In this document: in pieces, positions 43,676 through 52,752 of the stretch | How the letters are laid out: every line of letters starts with the position of its first letter | How positions within the stretch are numbered: the stretch's first letter is position 1 | Assembly: GCA_016714745.1 (NCBI GenBank) | Contig: JADKCG010000002.1 | Coordinates: forward strand, 114,656-178,655 | Direction of reading: 5' to 3' | DNA from: Elusimicrobiota bacterium | GTDB lineage: Bacteria; Elusimicrobiota; Elusimicrobia; FEN-1173 | DNA: 64,000 bases | Translations under genes and position numbers: made by a program | Notes under the pieces: generated by a model | Told to the model about the DNA's origin: nothing | Database searches by the model: none | Seen by the model: the letters and a program-made list of their open reading frames with translations, nothing else

Positions 43676-44831
43676 TCATCTCTCAAGTGCCGCCGAGAGC
43701 GCCCCCAAAGCCCCCTCGTCCAATATTCCCGCGGCGGCCAAGGTTCGCGCCCGCTGTAAATGGAGTTGCGCCACAGCCTCCAACCGAAGGGCGTCGGCCC
43801 GGGCCAAACCCTCTTCTGCCCGCAACACGTCTAAAATGCTCTGACGCCCTTCCCGATAAAGCGGCCGAAAAAGAGCCAACGATTGTTTGGCGTTTTCCAC
43901 TGTTTCCGTCAGAAGCGGAAGGGTGTCCCGTGCCCCCTCATAGCGACGAAGCGATTGCAATATTTCGATTCGCGCCCGTTCTTCGATGGCGGCCTGCTGT
44001 TGGCGGCTGGCCTGGGACGCGTCGGCCGCTTTTTTTCGACGCGCGACATAAGCGGGATCGCCCAACGCCCATTGAGCCTGAACCATGACGAGCCGGTTGG
44101 ACGGATTGGACGAAAAATCTTCGGTATTCGTTTCAGCCTGGGCCATGGCGTCCACCCGAGGCCAAAAAGTCGATCGCTCTTTAAAGGCGGCCACCTCGGC
44201 CTGCTCTGCCGCCAGTGCGGAAGATCGAACATCGGCCCGATTGATCCGGCTCAATTTCTTGTTTGGAAGACCGAATGCGTTCATCCAACTGATCCCCCAG
44301 AGCCCGGGCCTGCAGTGTTTGGATCCCCGCCTCCAAAACCGCCAAACGAACTTCTTGTCGAGCCCCCGTCGCCTGGCTCTCCGCTTGGGTCACCCCCAGC
44401 TCCGCCATTTTTCCCCAACTTTGAATTTCATATCCCGCGAAGATCGGGATCCCCGCGCGCAGATAACTTTTGATGTTCGTGACATACCCAGGGTGATTGA
44501 GCGTCCCGATATCAAAATTTTCGGCGCCAAAGTTCCGCTGATCTAAGAGAGAAGCGAACGCATACACAGGCCCATCCCCCCGGGTAAAAGCTGACCCCGC
44601 GTCCAGCCGAGGATAATTTGTCGCCGTTGCCTCCGACTTCGCCCGCCGGGCCTGATCCACCTGCGCGTCCGCCGCCCGCAACCCAAAATTCCGAGCCACC
44701 GCCCGCCGCGCCACTTCCGCTAAGGTCAGCTGTTCCACCGCCAACACGGACGCAGACAGAAACGTGATCAACAGAAAGCCTCCCATTTTCAAGAGCAAGC
44801 CTTCTATTTTCAGTTTTGAATTTTTCCCCAT
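43676..44831 (-). CDS. TolC-family outer-membrane channel protein (one frameshift)
   Basis: Two overlapping frames (44181-44831 and 43676-44284) make one gene of about 385 codons. Signal sequence ITFLSASVLA, then two TolC-type helical repeats: LTLAEVARRAVARNFGLRAA and, in the second half, FRPLYREGRQSILDVLRAEE. The frame change lies near 44250 in an AAACAAGAAAT stretch and fits one extra A. TolC proteins form the outer-membrane exit of tripartite pumps; its partner is presumably the RND protein downstream. The break may be a base-calling error. Confidence 0.78.
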
Positions 44832-44845
44832 TTATGGGGCATTCT

Positions 44846-45049
44846 TTAATTTTTATTGAATTTAATCCGGTCATTGATTTTTCGGAGAAATGACATCATC
44901 GGACACCAATTGATAAATCCCGACACAAGCAAATTCAATCCTACAAACGCCGTAAAAAACAGCCACTTCGGACTATGGGCATAAGCCAACCCCACACTCA
45001 TTAAAACAAAAAAACCAGCAATCCCGCGCAACATCCGTTCAATGTCCAT
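44846..45049 (-). CDS. DUF2892 small membrane protein
   Basis: 67 aa. It starts MDIERMLRGIAGFFVLMSVG and continues FTAFVGLNLLVSGFINWCPM, the two-helix DUF2892 (YgaP transmembrane-domain-like) pattern with the typical NWCP motif. Often found beside sulfur- or redox-related genes, but the function is unknown. Confidence 0.88.
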   Translation of the reverse strand: MDIERMLRGIAGFFVLMSVGLAYAHSPKWLFFTAFVGLNLLVSGFINWCPMMSFLRKINDRIKFNKN

Positions 45050-45125
45050 AATACCTCCCTTTCTCAGCCGTTAGACCCGATAATACACCAAAAGGAGGAA
45101 AACCGGCAGTCCAAAATAAAATCCC

Positions 45126-46144
45126 CTACGGCAAGACAGGAGCCTCGATGTCCACCTTGTCGCCGTTCAACGCCAACAGGAACTGCAACAAATCTTTTTT
45201 ATCCCGTTGGGACATGTTCAACGGGCGCATTTCTTTGTCTTTCCAGGGGTTCGCGAATCCACCCTTATTGTAATACTCTATAACCGATTCAAGATTTTTT
45301 TCAGATCCATCGTGCATGTAGGGAGCCGTGTCGGAGAGGTTGCGCAAGGTGGGCGTTTTGAAAGCGCCCCGATGGGCGATATCTTTGGTTTCTTTTTCCC
45401 GACCAAGGTCCGGATCCGGAGCCGACATGCCAACGCCGATATTGTGAAAATCTGAGTTGGAAAAATTTAACCCCAATGGCACACACTGCAATTGGCTTTC
45501 CAAAAAGAAAGCGTCAATCCCCTGGGCCGATCGAGAAGGCTTTCTTGTCGCCGCTTGGAACCGGTCGTAAGGGCGTTGCCGGTCAAAACCGTGCGTTCAA
45601 AAGAGGCGATGGCCTGGGCCACTCGGTCGATGGTGATTTCCGAAGTGCCGAACGCTTTTTCAAAGAGGGGGCCATAGCCGGGGACCTTTTTGAGAGCGGC
45701 CACGGCCCCCGCGTGGGTGTTGCCCATCTCGATGGAATTTTCGATGGGCCCCTTGGCCTGCTCCTCCAACGACCCTGCGCGGCCGTCCCAAAATTGTTTT
45801 TCGTAGTAGGCGCTGTTCAACACCGAAGGAGCGCTCCGGCCACCCTTTTGGCCACGAATGCCGGTGGAAACCGGGGACTGATCCGTCCACCCTTTTTTGG
45901 GATGGTGGCAGGTGGCGCAACTGACGGTGTTGTCCGCCGACAACCGCGTGTCGAAATAGAGGGCTTTCCCCAAAGCCACTTTGGAATCAGACAGCGGGTT
46001 GTCCGTCGGCACGACCGGGTTTTTTAGCCCTGTCGGCACCGGATAGGGATAATCCGCGCTCTCTTCCCACTCTGCCCGCACCCCGATAGACAAAACCACC
46101 GCCAACAAAAAAATCATTACCCCGCCAAAAATTTTATTCGTCAT
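45126..46144 (-). CDS. Di-haem cytochrome c peroxidase (CcpA/MauG family), frameshifted
   Basis: One locus in two overlapping frames (45467-46144 and 45126-45503). Signal peptide (IFLLAVVLSIGVRA), first haem site CATCHH, the conserved KALYFDTRLS and FERTVLTGN, second haem site CSVCH, and the C-terminal GAFKTPTLRNLSDTAPYMHD. At least two indels lie between about 45480 and 45590: the segment preceding the second haem is out of frame and the frame shifts again after CSVCH. Family members reduce hydrogen peroxide in the periplasm. Pseudogene or sequencing errors. Confidence 0.8.
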
Positions 46145-46317
46145 CTTACGCCTCCATCTTTGGAATGGCGCCAGACTATAAAATATCCACGAATTTTGAA
46201 ATGACGGCCACCCCCCCCCAACGCGTAAACCGGGATTCTCCGCTTCGTGTTTTGGATTTTTTAAATGGGACCAGTGGCCCCCCCTCCCAAATTAGGGGGG
46301 CGGGAGAATTTTTTCGT

Positions 46318-48193
46318 TTAGTCCGCGAACCGCATGTTCACCCCCAGGCGATACGTCCGGCCAGTTTGAGGGATAGGGTTATTGGAAGCGGGCCAACCTG
46401 TTGAGCTGATGGATTCCGCGTAATGTTTGTCTGTCATATTGTCAATCCCAACAATGAAATCGAAACTTAGGATTTTTTTGGTCATGGAAATATCCCACAA
46501 CGTGAAAGAGGGAAGTTTGACGCCCTGCTCACCGTCGTATTGATATTGCTTATGAACGTATCGGAGAGCGTTCCGGAGGGACCATCGGCTCGGCAAATCC
46601 AACACCACTTCTTCCGCCGCCGTGTGTTTTGGCGTGAGGCTCAGAGCCCTGTGGTGCGAATTGTCTCCGGTGGTTCCGATGGCGCGTGTGAACGCGTAGG
46701 ATGTGCGGGAGTGCAACCCGGACACATTTTGAAAAACTTCCGCCTCCACCCCTGACATTTCGGCACGCGCTTGATTGACGGGCATCGTGCCATTCCACAT
46801 AATCCGGTCATGCAATTTTGTGAAGAAGGTCGTGAGGCGGACCGCGCCCGCACCAAATTCGGTCAATTCCACTCCCGCGTCATAGGACCAAGCAATTTCC
46901 GGTTGAAGGTCTGGATTGGCCCCCCATTTCGAGTAAAGGTCCATAAACGTCGGCGCCCGAAATGAACGCGCGGCCGTGGCGGAAAGTTTAATTCTCTCCG
47001 CCGCTTTCACGATGAGGCCAAACCGTGGGTTATAGGTGTTTCCGTAAGCACTGTGTTGGTCGGCTCTTAAAGCCAAGTCAACCTGGGTGGCGCCCATTTG
47101 GATATTTTGTTGCACATACCCGGCACCGTTGACAATGTGGTGGTCCGCCTCGCCCTCTGACTGACGCTCATCTCTCTCGTAACTCCCTCCCAACACTGTA
47201 CCGAATTGCGATTGAAATCGAAGGTCAGCTCCTTTCACTTTTTCCTGGTAATTCGAAACATAGCTCCCCCCAAAATATTCGTAAGCCAATTGACCGATGT
47301 AAAGGGAAGGTTCCATCACCCACGCGCCCAGGGGCGTGTTGCCCTTCAGCCGTGCGCGCGTAGATTTAGTATCTGTTCGAGCTGTTTTGTCGTTTGCTTC
47401 CTGTTCTCGATGGCCATCCCACTCCCCCAAGGGAACCGGCGTCCCATTGGGAACGCCGACTTCGTTGTCGGTTCGTGACAGATTTAAAGTCACCTTTGAA
47501 CCATCCCCTAAAAAGACACCCCCTTCCCCAGAGACATTGATCCCGTCAAGATCTGAGTTTTGCTGAAACCCATCGGACAGCGTTCGCCCAACAGTCAAAA
47601 GGCCCTCCCATTTTTTCGATGACGCTCCGATGTCCCCATGATAGTTTTGGGTATTATAAGATCCCCAAGTAACGCCGATGTTTGTCATAGGCGTTTTTCC
47701 CCGGTGCCGCCGCGTAATAACATTAACCAACCCCCCAATGGCGTTGGCCCCATACAACACCGAAGAACCTCCTCGAATGACCTCAATGCGCTCAATGTCG
47801 TCAATGGGGATTTGAGAGAGATCGACATTTTTGGTGTGAAATCCCCCCCACCGGCTGGTCATCCACCAAAATTTGCACTTGGTTGGAAGTCGTTGCGCCA
47901 CGCATTCTCAATGTGGTCCGGTTCCCCAAAGTCCCGGACCGATTGAACACAGCCCCTGGAACAAGATTTAGGGCTTCGCCGAGATTGCGCGCCCCAGACC
48001 GCTCAATTTCTTCCCGCGTCACGATGGAACTTTGGGACGGAAGGGAGCCCTCTTTTTGGGCGCTTCTGGTTAAACTTAGAAAGACCTCGTCTTCGTCTGT
48101 GGCCCCTTCCTGAACAATCGGCGGGGTCTCCGCTCGCGAAAGAAAAGGAACCAAAACCGCCAGGGTGATTGCATAAACGAGTTTCTTATTCAT
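46318..48193 (-). CDS. btuB: TonB-dependent receptor, BtuB-like (one frameshift)
   Basis: About 625 codons in two frames (47801-48193 and 46318-47901). N-terminal signal peptide (LVYAITLAVLVPFLSRAE), a plug domain (IVTREEIERSGARNLGEALN, LRMRGATTSNQVQILVDDQP, VIRGGSSVLYGANAIGGLVN) and a 22-strand barrel ending YRLGVNMRFAD. The break is at a run of seven C (47843-47849). It is the last gene of the cobalamin-controlled operon, so vitamin B12 is the likely substrate. It overlaps btuD by eight bases. Confidence 0.82.
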
Positions 48194-49004
48194 GGGGAAG
48201 TCCTTTGGTTGGTTTATTGAAAAATTGTACGGCGCCCGGCTGGCCGGGGATGGGGGCGTAAACCACGGAATCCAAACCGTAAACAGAGCGCAAAATGTCT
48301 GGCGTTATGACCTGGGCGGCGGGCCCTTGGGCCTGAACACGACCGCCTTTTAAGAGTAAAATGGACGGACACCAGGACATGGCCAAACTCACGTCGTGCA
48401 AAATGGCGATGACCGCCAACCCCCGTTCGTGTCGAAGACGGTCCACCACTGACACAAGACCCGCCTGGTGGCCAGGATCCAAGTGCGCCGTGGGTTCGTC
48501 CAACAGCAACACTTTGGGTTCCTGAGCCAGGGCCCGCGCCAAAAGAACCCGGCGGCGTTCCCCGCCGGACAGGCGGCTCACGGGACGGTGGCGAAGGGGC
48601 AAAAGGTCTGTTTCTTCCAGGGCCCGTTCCACCTGCCGCCGATCTTCCCGGCCCAACCGACCCCAGGCCCCCGTGCGGCAAAATCGCCCGAGTCGAACCA
48701 TTTCTTCCACGGTCAAAACAAAAAGCAAATCCAATTCTTGGGGAACCCACGCGGCCCGACGAGCCACCTCGATCTGGTCCAAATTTTCTAAGTGTGTTCC
48801 CCCCAACAAAATCTTCCCCGCCCCAAGCGGAAGCGCTTTAATCAAGAGCCGAAGTAACGTCGATTTCCCCGCGCCGTTGGGACCAAGAATTCCCAGCAGT
48901 TCCCCTTCCTTCAATTCAAAGCTCACATCCTCCAACACAAACGGCCGATCCCCATTGGATTTGGGATAGGCAAACCCCACCTTCTCCACAGAAAGAACGG
49001 TCAT
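48186..49004 (-). CDS. btuD: ABC transporter ATPase for cobalamin, BtuD
   Basis: 272 aa. Walker A GILGPNGAGKSTLL, Q loop WVPQELDLLF, signature LSGGERRRVLLARAL, Walker B VLLLDEPTAHLD and switch His in ILHDVS. It drives uptake through the BtuC permease. The start overlaps the btuC stop (ATGA). Sequence alone would also allow a siderophore transporter; the riboswitch and BtuB-like receptor favour B12. Confidence 0.9.
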   Translation of the reverse strand: MTVLSVEKVGFAYPKSNGDRPFVLEDVSFELKEGELLGILGPNGAGKSTLLRLLIKALPLGAGKILLGGTHLENLDQIEVARRAAWVPQELDLLFVLTVEEMVRLGRFCRTGAWGRLGREDRRQVERALEETDLLPLRHRPVSRLSGGERRRVLLARALAQEPKVLLLDEPTAHLDPGHQAGLVSVVDRLRHERGLAVIAILHDVSLAMSWCPSILLLKGGRVQAQGPAAQVITPDILRSVYGLDSVVYAPIPGQPGAVQFFNKPTKGLPHE

Positions 49005-49965
49005 CCCAGTTTCCTCCGTTCGCGGCGGAGCAGGAGCAGAAAAAACGGCGCGCCCACCAGTGCCGTCACAACCCCCACCGGGATTTCTTGTGGCGCCATG
49101 ACCGAGCGACCGACCGCGTCTGCCCCGATCACCAACACCGCGCCGAGAAACGCGGACGTCGGCAAAGCCGACCGGTTATCAAACCCCACCAACAGCCGCG
49201 CCGCGTGGGGCACCACGAGCCCCACAAACGGGATGACCCCGTTCAACGTCACTGCCAACCCGTGGCCCCCGCGCACAGAAGGACCGCCGCCCAACGAAAC
49301 TTACTCGTGGACAACCCAAGGGCCCCCGCTGTTTCTTCCCCCAAGGACAATAAATTTAGAGCGGGAGCGATGGAAAAGAGCCCACCCAACACCAATGCCG
49401 CAAGAGACAAAAGCGGCAAAAGCCGCCCATAGGAAGGAGATTCTAAACTGCCCAACAACCAAAATAGAATTCCGGCCCCTTCCTCCCGACGGGCCTGGGA
49501 CAAAATAAAAGTGAGGATGGACGACGTGAACGCGTGCAAGGCGGCCCCGGCCAATACCATGAGCGTTGCGCTGGGCGCGCCCCCGCCCCGCGAAAGCACC
49601 AGCACCGCCGCCAATGCCAAAAAGGCCCCCGCCATGGCGGCCGGCGGTTGAGCGATACCCAACAAAAGCCCAAGGGCAGACCCCAACGCCGCCCCCCCCG
49701 AAACCCCGAGCAAGTAAGGATCCCCCAGGGGATTACGCAAGAGCCCCTGAAGCGCGCATCCCGCCGAAGCCAAGAGCGCCCCCACCGCACCCCCCAATAG
49801 GATCCGCGGAAGCCGGATATCAAACAAGATCTCGCGTCCAATCCCTGGATGAAAGAGCGCATTCAAATACCCACCCGGCAAGGGGACAGCCCCCACGGCC
49901 ATGGCCCCGAGAATCACGCCAATTCCCCCAAAGAGGACTGAAAATAGTTTCACCTTCCCCGCCAT
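49001..49965 (-). CDS. btuC: ABC transporter permease for cobalamin, BtuC (one frameshift)
   Basis: About 320 codons from ATG 49965, in two frames joined near 49268. FecCD family: GLLRNPLGDPYLLGVSGGAA, SQARREEGAGILFWLLGSL, and after the break AVTLNGVIPFVGLVVPHAAR and LIGADAVGR-like sequence. The break is at a run of five G on the coding strand; one more G restores the frame. Ten membrane helices expected. The ATG overlaps a palindromic repeat that fills the gap to btuF. Confidence 0.82.
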
Positions 49966-50046
49966 CCCGGCGAAAGCCGGGATCCCGTGTTTGCGATGGA
50001 TTTGAATGGAAGAATCACTGACTGGATCCCGGCTTTCGCCGGGATG
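49963..50046. repeat. REP-like palindromic repeat pair between btuF and btuC
   Basis: CATCCCGGCGAAAGCCGGGA at 49963-49982 and its inverse TCCCGGCTTTCGCCGGGATG at 50027-50046 enclose 44 bases. Read as protein the arms give RHPGESRDP and GIPAFAGM, a familiar dispersed-repeat motif of many bacterial genomes. It covers the btuC start codon, so it could affect translation or message stability between the two genes. Confidence 0.8.
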
Positions 50047-50066
50047 ACGATCCCTCATTGAAGGGG

Positions 50067-50891
50067 TCACTTCTTCACCTCCACCCGAATCCGGTGAAGT
50101 TCCGCCAATGCATCCACCACCCTCGGACCTGCCCGAGAAAACAAATCCGCGTTCAACAGAATGATCCGTTGCTTCTGCACCGCCGGAATCCGTTTCCAGC
50201 CAGAGCGACCGGCAATGTGGTCTGCCGAGGTCAGCCCCGTATGAAAAATAACGTCTGGCCGCTCCCCCGCCACCCATTCGGACGAGAGGAGAGGCATCTC
50301 ATTGCGCGTCGTCGGCACAATATTTTCGAAGCCCGCGCGGGTCATCAAGTACCCTTGAAGACTTCCCGGCGCCACCCCTTGAAGCGGCTGAGACCAAATT
50401 TCAAAAAACGCACGGGGCCGTGGACCTGAAGGAACAGCGGCGTCCAGTTCCGCCACTTGTTTTTGGAGCCGTGTGATCAACGCGTTCGCTTCCCGTTCTC
50501 GGTCCACGATCCGTCCAATATCACGGATGAGGACAAAAACATCGTCGATGGTTTTTGCATGGGTCGCAGGGAAAAACCGGACAGGCAGGTGGAAACGTTT
50601 AAAATCGGAGTGAAACCGCTCATGGGCGCTGTCCGCCAAAATAATGTCTGGGGTTAAAGCCATCAACACTTCCCACCGGGGAACAAGGCCGCCCACCCGC
50701 GGGAGTGAAGCAAAATCCCCCGCCCGTTCCACATCCGACACCCCGACCAAAGTCCCCCCCGCCCCCACCGCCACCACAATTTCCGAGTGGGACGGAAGCA
50801 AGCTCACCACCCGTCGCGGCGCACCAAAAAGAGGAGAAGCCAAAATGAGGAATAGAAGGGCGAACGACCTTCTATCAAAAATGAAGAACAG
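50067..50891 (-). CDS. btuF: Periplasmic cobalamin-binding protein, BtuF-like
   Basis: About 274 aa. Signal region FALLFLILASPLFGAP followed by RRVVSLLPSHSEIVVAVGAG, VERAGDFASLPRVGG, LTPDIILADS and the C-terminal VDALAELHRIRVE, the TroA/BtuF helical-backbone fold. It delivers B12 to BtuCD. No ATG is available in this frame; a CTG at 50891 is the first usable codon before the signal peptide, so either a rare start or a small indel upstream is involved. Confidence 0.78.
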   Translation of the reverse strand: MFFIFDRRSFALLFLILASPLFGAPRRVVSLLPSHSEIVVAVGAGGTLVGVSDVERAGDFASLPRVGGLVPRWEVLMALTPDIILADSAHERFHSDFKRFHLPVRFFPATHAKTIDDVFVLIRDIGRIVDREREANALITRLQKQVAELDAAVPSGPRPRAFFEIWSQPLQGVAPGSLQGYLMTRAGFENIVPTTRNEMPLLSSEWVAGERPDVIFHTGLTSADHIAGRSGWKRIPAVQKQRIILLNADLFSRAGPRVVDALAELHRIRVEVKK

Positions 50892-50966
50892 GGAGTGTAG
50901 GTTTTGACTTAAGGCTCTTTTGAATTTATTTTTTACTCGGTATTTCGATCCCCCATTGAGGCGTTT

Positions 50967-51128
50967 CGAGCACGATTTTGTGCCGATAGCGGGGCTGACC
51001 CTGTCCGATCCGGCCCGTAGGCCTTTGAGGGCCGGGAGTTGGGTCAGCCTCCGGCACAAAATCGCGCGCAGGCCGACGGGGCCCGTTTCTTTTGCTGACT
51101 TTTCTTTGCGGGTCCAAAGAAAAGTCAG
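50967..51128. repeat. Composite inverted-repeat element upstream of btuF
   Basis: Two stem-loops. The first has arms GCACGATTTTGTGCCG (50970-50985) and CGGCACAAAATCGCGC (51052-51067) with an inner stem GGCTGACCC/GGGTCAGCC. The second has arms CTGACTTTTCTTTG (51095-51108) and CAAAGAAAAGTCAG (51115-51128). No gene. It lies between the riboswitch terminator and btuF and looks like a mobile palindromic repeat. Confidence 0.65.
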
Positions 51129-51253
51129 CCGGGTCCAGGGCGGAGCGCCTGGCCGGGGTAGGAGGGGGTGGAGCCCCCTTGATTTTTGACTGAGGAAGGA
51201 GAGCGTTCCCTCCCAACTCATGGAATGCTCGGAAAAAGTGAAGAACAAAAAGA

Positions 51254-51292
51254 AAACCCCCTTTCGCCAATAGCGGAGGGGGTCTGGACAAA
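51254..51292 (-). terminator. Terminator hairpin of the cobalamin riboswitch
   Basis: Minus strand CCCCCTCCGCTATTGGCGAAAGGGGG followed by TTTTCTTTTT, a compact hairpin with a U tract between the riboswitch and the transport genes. This is where B12-bound RNA would be expected to stop transcription. Confidence 0.7.
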
Positions 51293-51334
51293 TAAATTAC
51301 CCCAACAGGGCGGGACCCGTGTTGGGGGTTTTGT

Positions 51335-51505
51335 CGTGACCTTCCCGCGAAGGCGCTTTTCAGCGGTTATGGTCTCTCGCGCCGTAGACCGGACTTATCC
51401 CGACGAACGTCCGTCGGGCTTCACCGTTGCGGGGCAGTGTCTGACTTACACAGACTTCCCCGGCGCAAGAGGATGTGCGGCAATGCTACGCGATCCGCTT
51501 AGCTC
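51335..51505 (-). ncRNA. Cobalamin (B12) riboswitch
   Basis: Read on the minus strand the region contains the conserved core GGGGAAGTCTGTGTAAGTC, then ACTGCCCCGCAACGGTGAAG, TAAGTCCGGTC and a B12-box-like GAGAGACCATAACCGC, in the order of known cobalamin riboswitches. It precedes btuF-C-D-B and is followed by an intrinsic terminator, consistent with off-switching of uptake when adenosylcobalamin is plentiful. Limits are approximate. The regulated operon matches the ligand, which supports both calls. Confidence 0.9.
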
Positions 51506-52671
51506 CTGTCAAGTTTTTTTTTGGAAAGAGTGAGAAATGAAGAGAGTCCCACAACCTCAACGCCCCGGCCCAAAGGAAAGGATCCTTCCCCCGGTGTAAT
51601 AACCGTGAGCGAATCCAACGCCAAATCTTTTTGAGCGATTCTCATGGACGGCGTGAGGCGGGGGGTGAGGGAATGCTTGATTTCAAACCCGAGCCGCCGC
51701 GTTCCCTTGAAAACCAACAAGTCCAATTCCGCTTCACCGTGCGTGGCCCAAAAGTAACAGTCTTCCGGGGAAGCGCCCAAATGACGGATGACTTCTTCCA
51801 CGGCAAACCCTTCCCAAGACGCACCCAGTTTTGGGTGGTGATACAATTCTTTTTCGGTGTGAACGCCTAAAAGGGTATGGAAAAGGCCAGAGTCCCGAAA
51901 AAATATTTTCATCGAACGCACCTGCCGTTTTGCAATATTTTCTGTCCAGGGGGAGAGCGCCCGCACCATGAACGTTCCCGAGAGAATATCGAGATAACGC
52001 CGCGCCGTGGTATCGGCCACGCCCAGAGATCGGCCCAGTTCCGAGGCGTTGAAGAGTTGCCCGTGATAATGAACCAACATCATCCAAAATCGCCTCAAAT
52101 GGCTCGCTGGTATTTGAAGACCCAACGCGGGAATGTCCCGCTCCAGATACGAACTCACGAACGAACGGCGCCACTCCACGCTGTCTTGAAGAGTCGGCGC
52201 AAGAAACGAGCGGGGAAATCCTCCGCGGAGCCAGAGAGCGCTTTGTTTGGCGAGACCCACTTCGGTAAGCGAAAAAGGAGTGAGCTCTAGAAACCGAATG
52301 CGCCCCGCCAAAGTTTCCGACCCTTGGCGAATCAGATCGCGAGAAGCGCTTCCCAAGATGAGGAATTGAACCCGAGGACTGGGACGGTCCACCAAGACCC
52401 GAATGAGCGGAAAAAGATCGGGGATTTTTTGCACTTCATCTATAACCACGAGCCCCTTCAGTCGATTCAAAACAAGCTGGGGAGATTCTAATTTGGCGAG
52501 GTCGGCGGGATCTTCGAGATCAAAATAGTGAACAGAGGCCCCCTGGGCCGTGTCTTTAATAAACTGTCGAGCCGTCGTGGTTTTTCCACACTGGCGGGGG
52601 CCCAGAAGCCCCACCACGGGATGAACCCGAAAAGCCCGTTGTATAAGGTCCGAATAAAGGCGCTTGATCAC
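51499..52671 (-). CDS. AAA ATPase with C-terminal DUF4143 domain
   Basis: 390 aa from GTG 52671 (VIKRLYSDLIQRAF); a longer upstream frame looks less natural. Walker A GLLGPRQCGKTT, Walker B GLVVIDEVQKIP, sensor LILGSASRDL, then DUF4143 (ERDIPALGLQIPASHLRRFW, the helix-turn-helix-like ASELGRSLGVADTTARRYLD, and the nuclease-like EAELDLLVFKGTRRLGFEIK). Common and patchily distributed; some relatives are proposed to act in DNA or mobile-element biology, but no function is established. Confidence 0.88.
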   Translation of the reverse strand: MIKRLYSDLIQRAFRVHPVVGLLGPRQCGKTTTARQFIKDTAQGASVHYFDLEDPADLAKLESPQLVLNRLKGLVVIDEVQKIPDLFPLIRVLVDRPSPRVQFLILGSASRDLIRQGSETLAGRIRFLELTPFSLTEVGLAKQSALWLRGGFPRSFLAPTLQDSVEWRRSFVSSYLERDIPALGLQIPASHLRRFWMMLVHYHGQLFNASELGRSLGVADTTARRYLDILSGTFMVRALSPWTENIAKRQVRSMKIFFRDSGLFHTLLGVHTEKELYHHPKLGASWEGFAVEEVIRHLGASPEDCYFWATHGEAELDLLVFKGTRRLGFEIKHSLTPRLTPSMRIAQKDLALDSLTVITPGEGSFPLGRGVEVVGLSSFLTLSKKKLDRS

Positions 52672-52752
52672 GCGGAAAGTATACCATGAAATTTCGTTAT
52701 GATCTACTGATTTTTCATGTTTCACTTTCGGGAAACGCCGCAACAGACCGCC

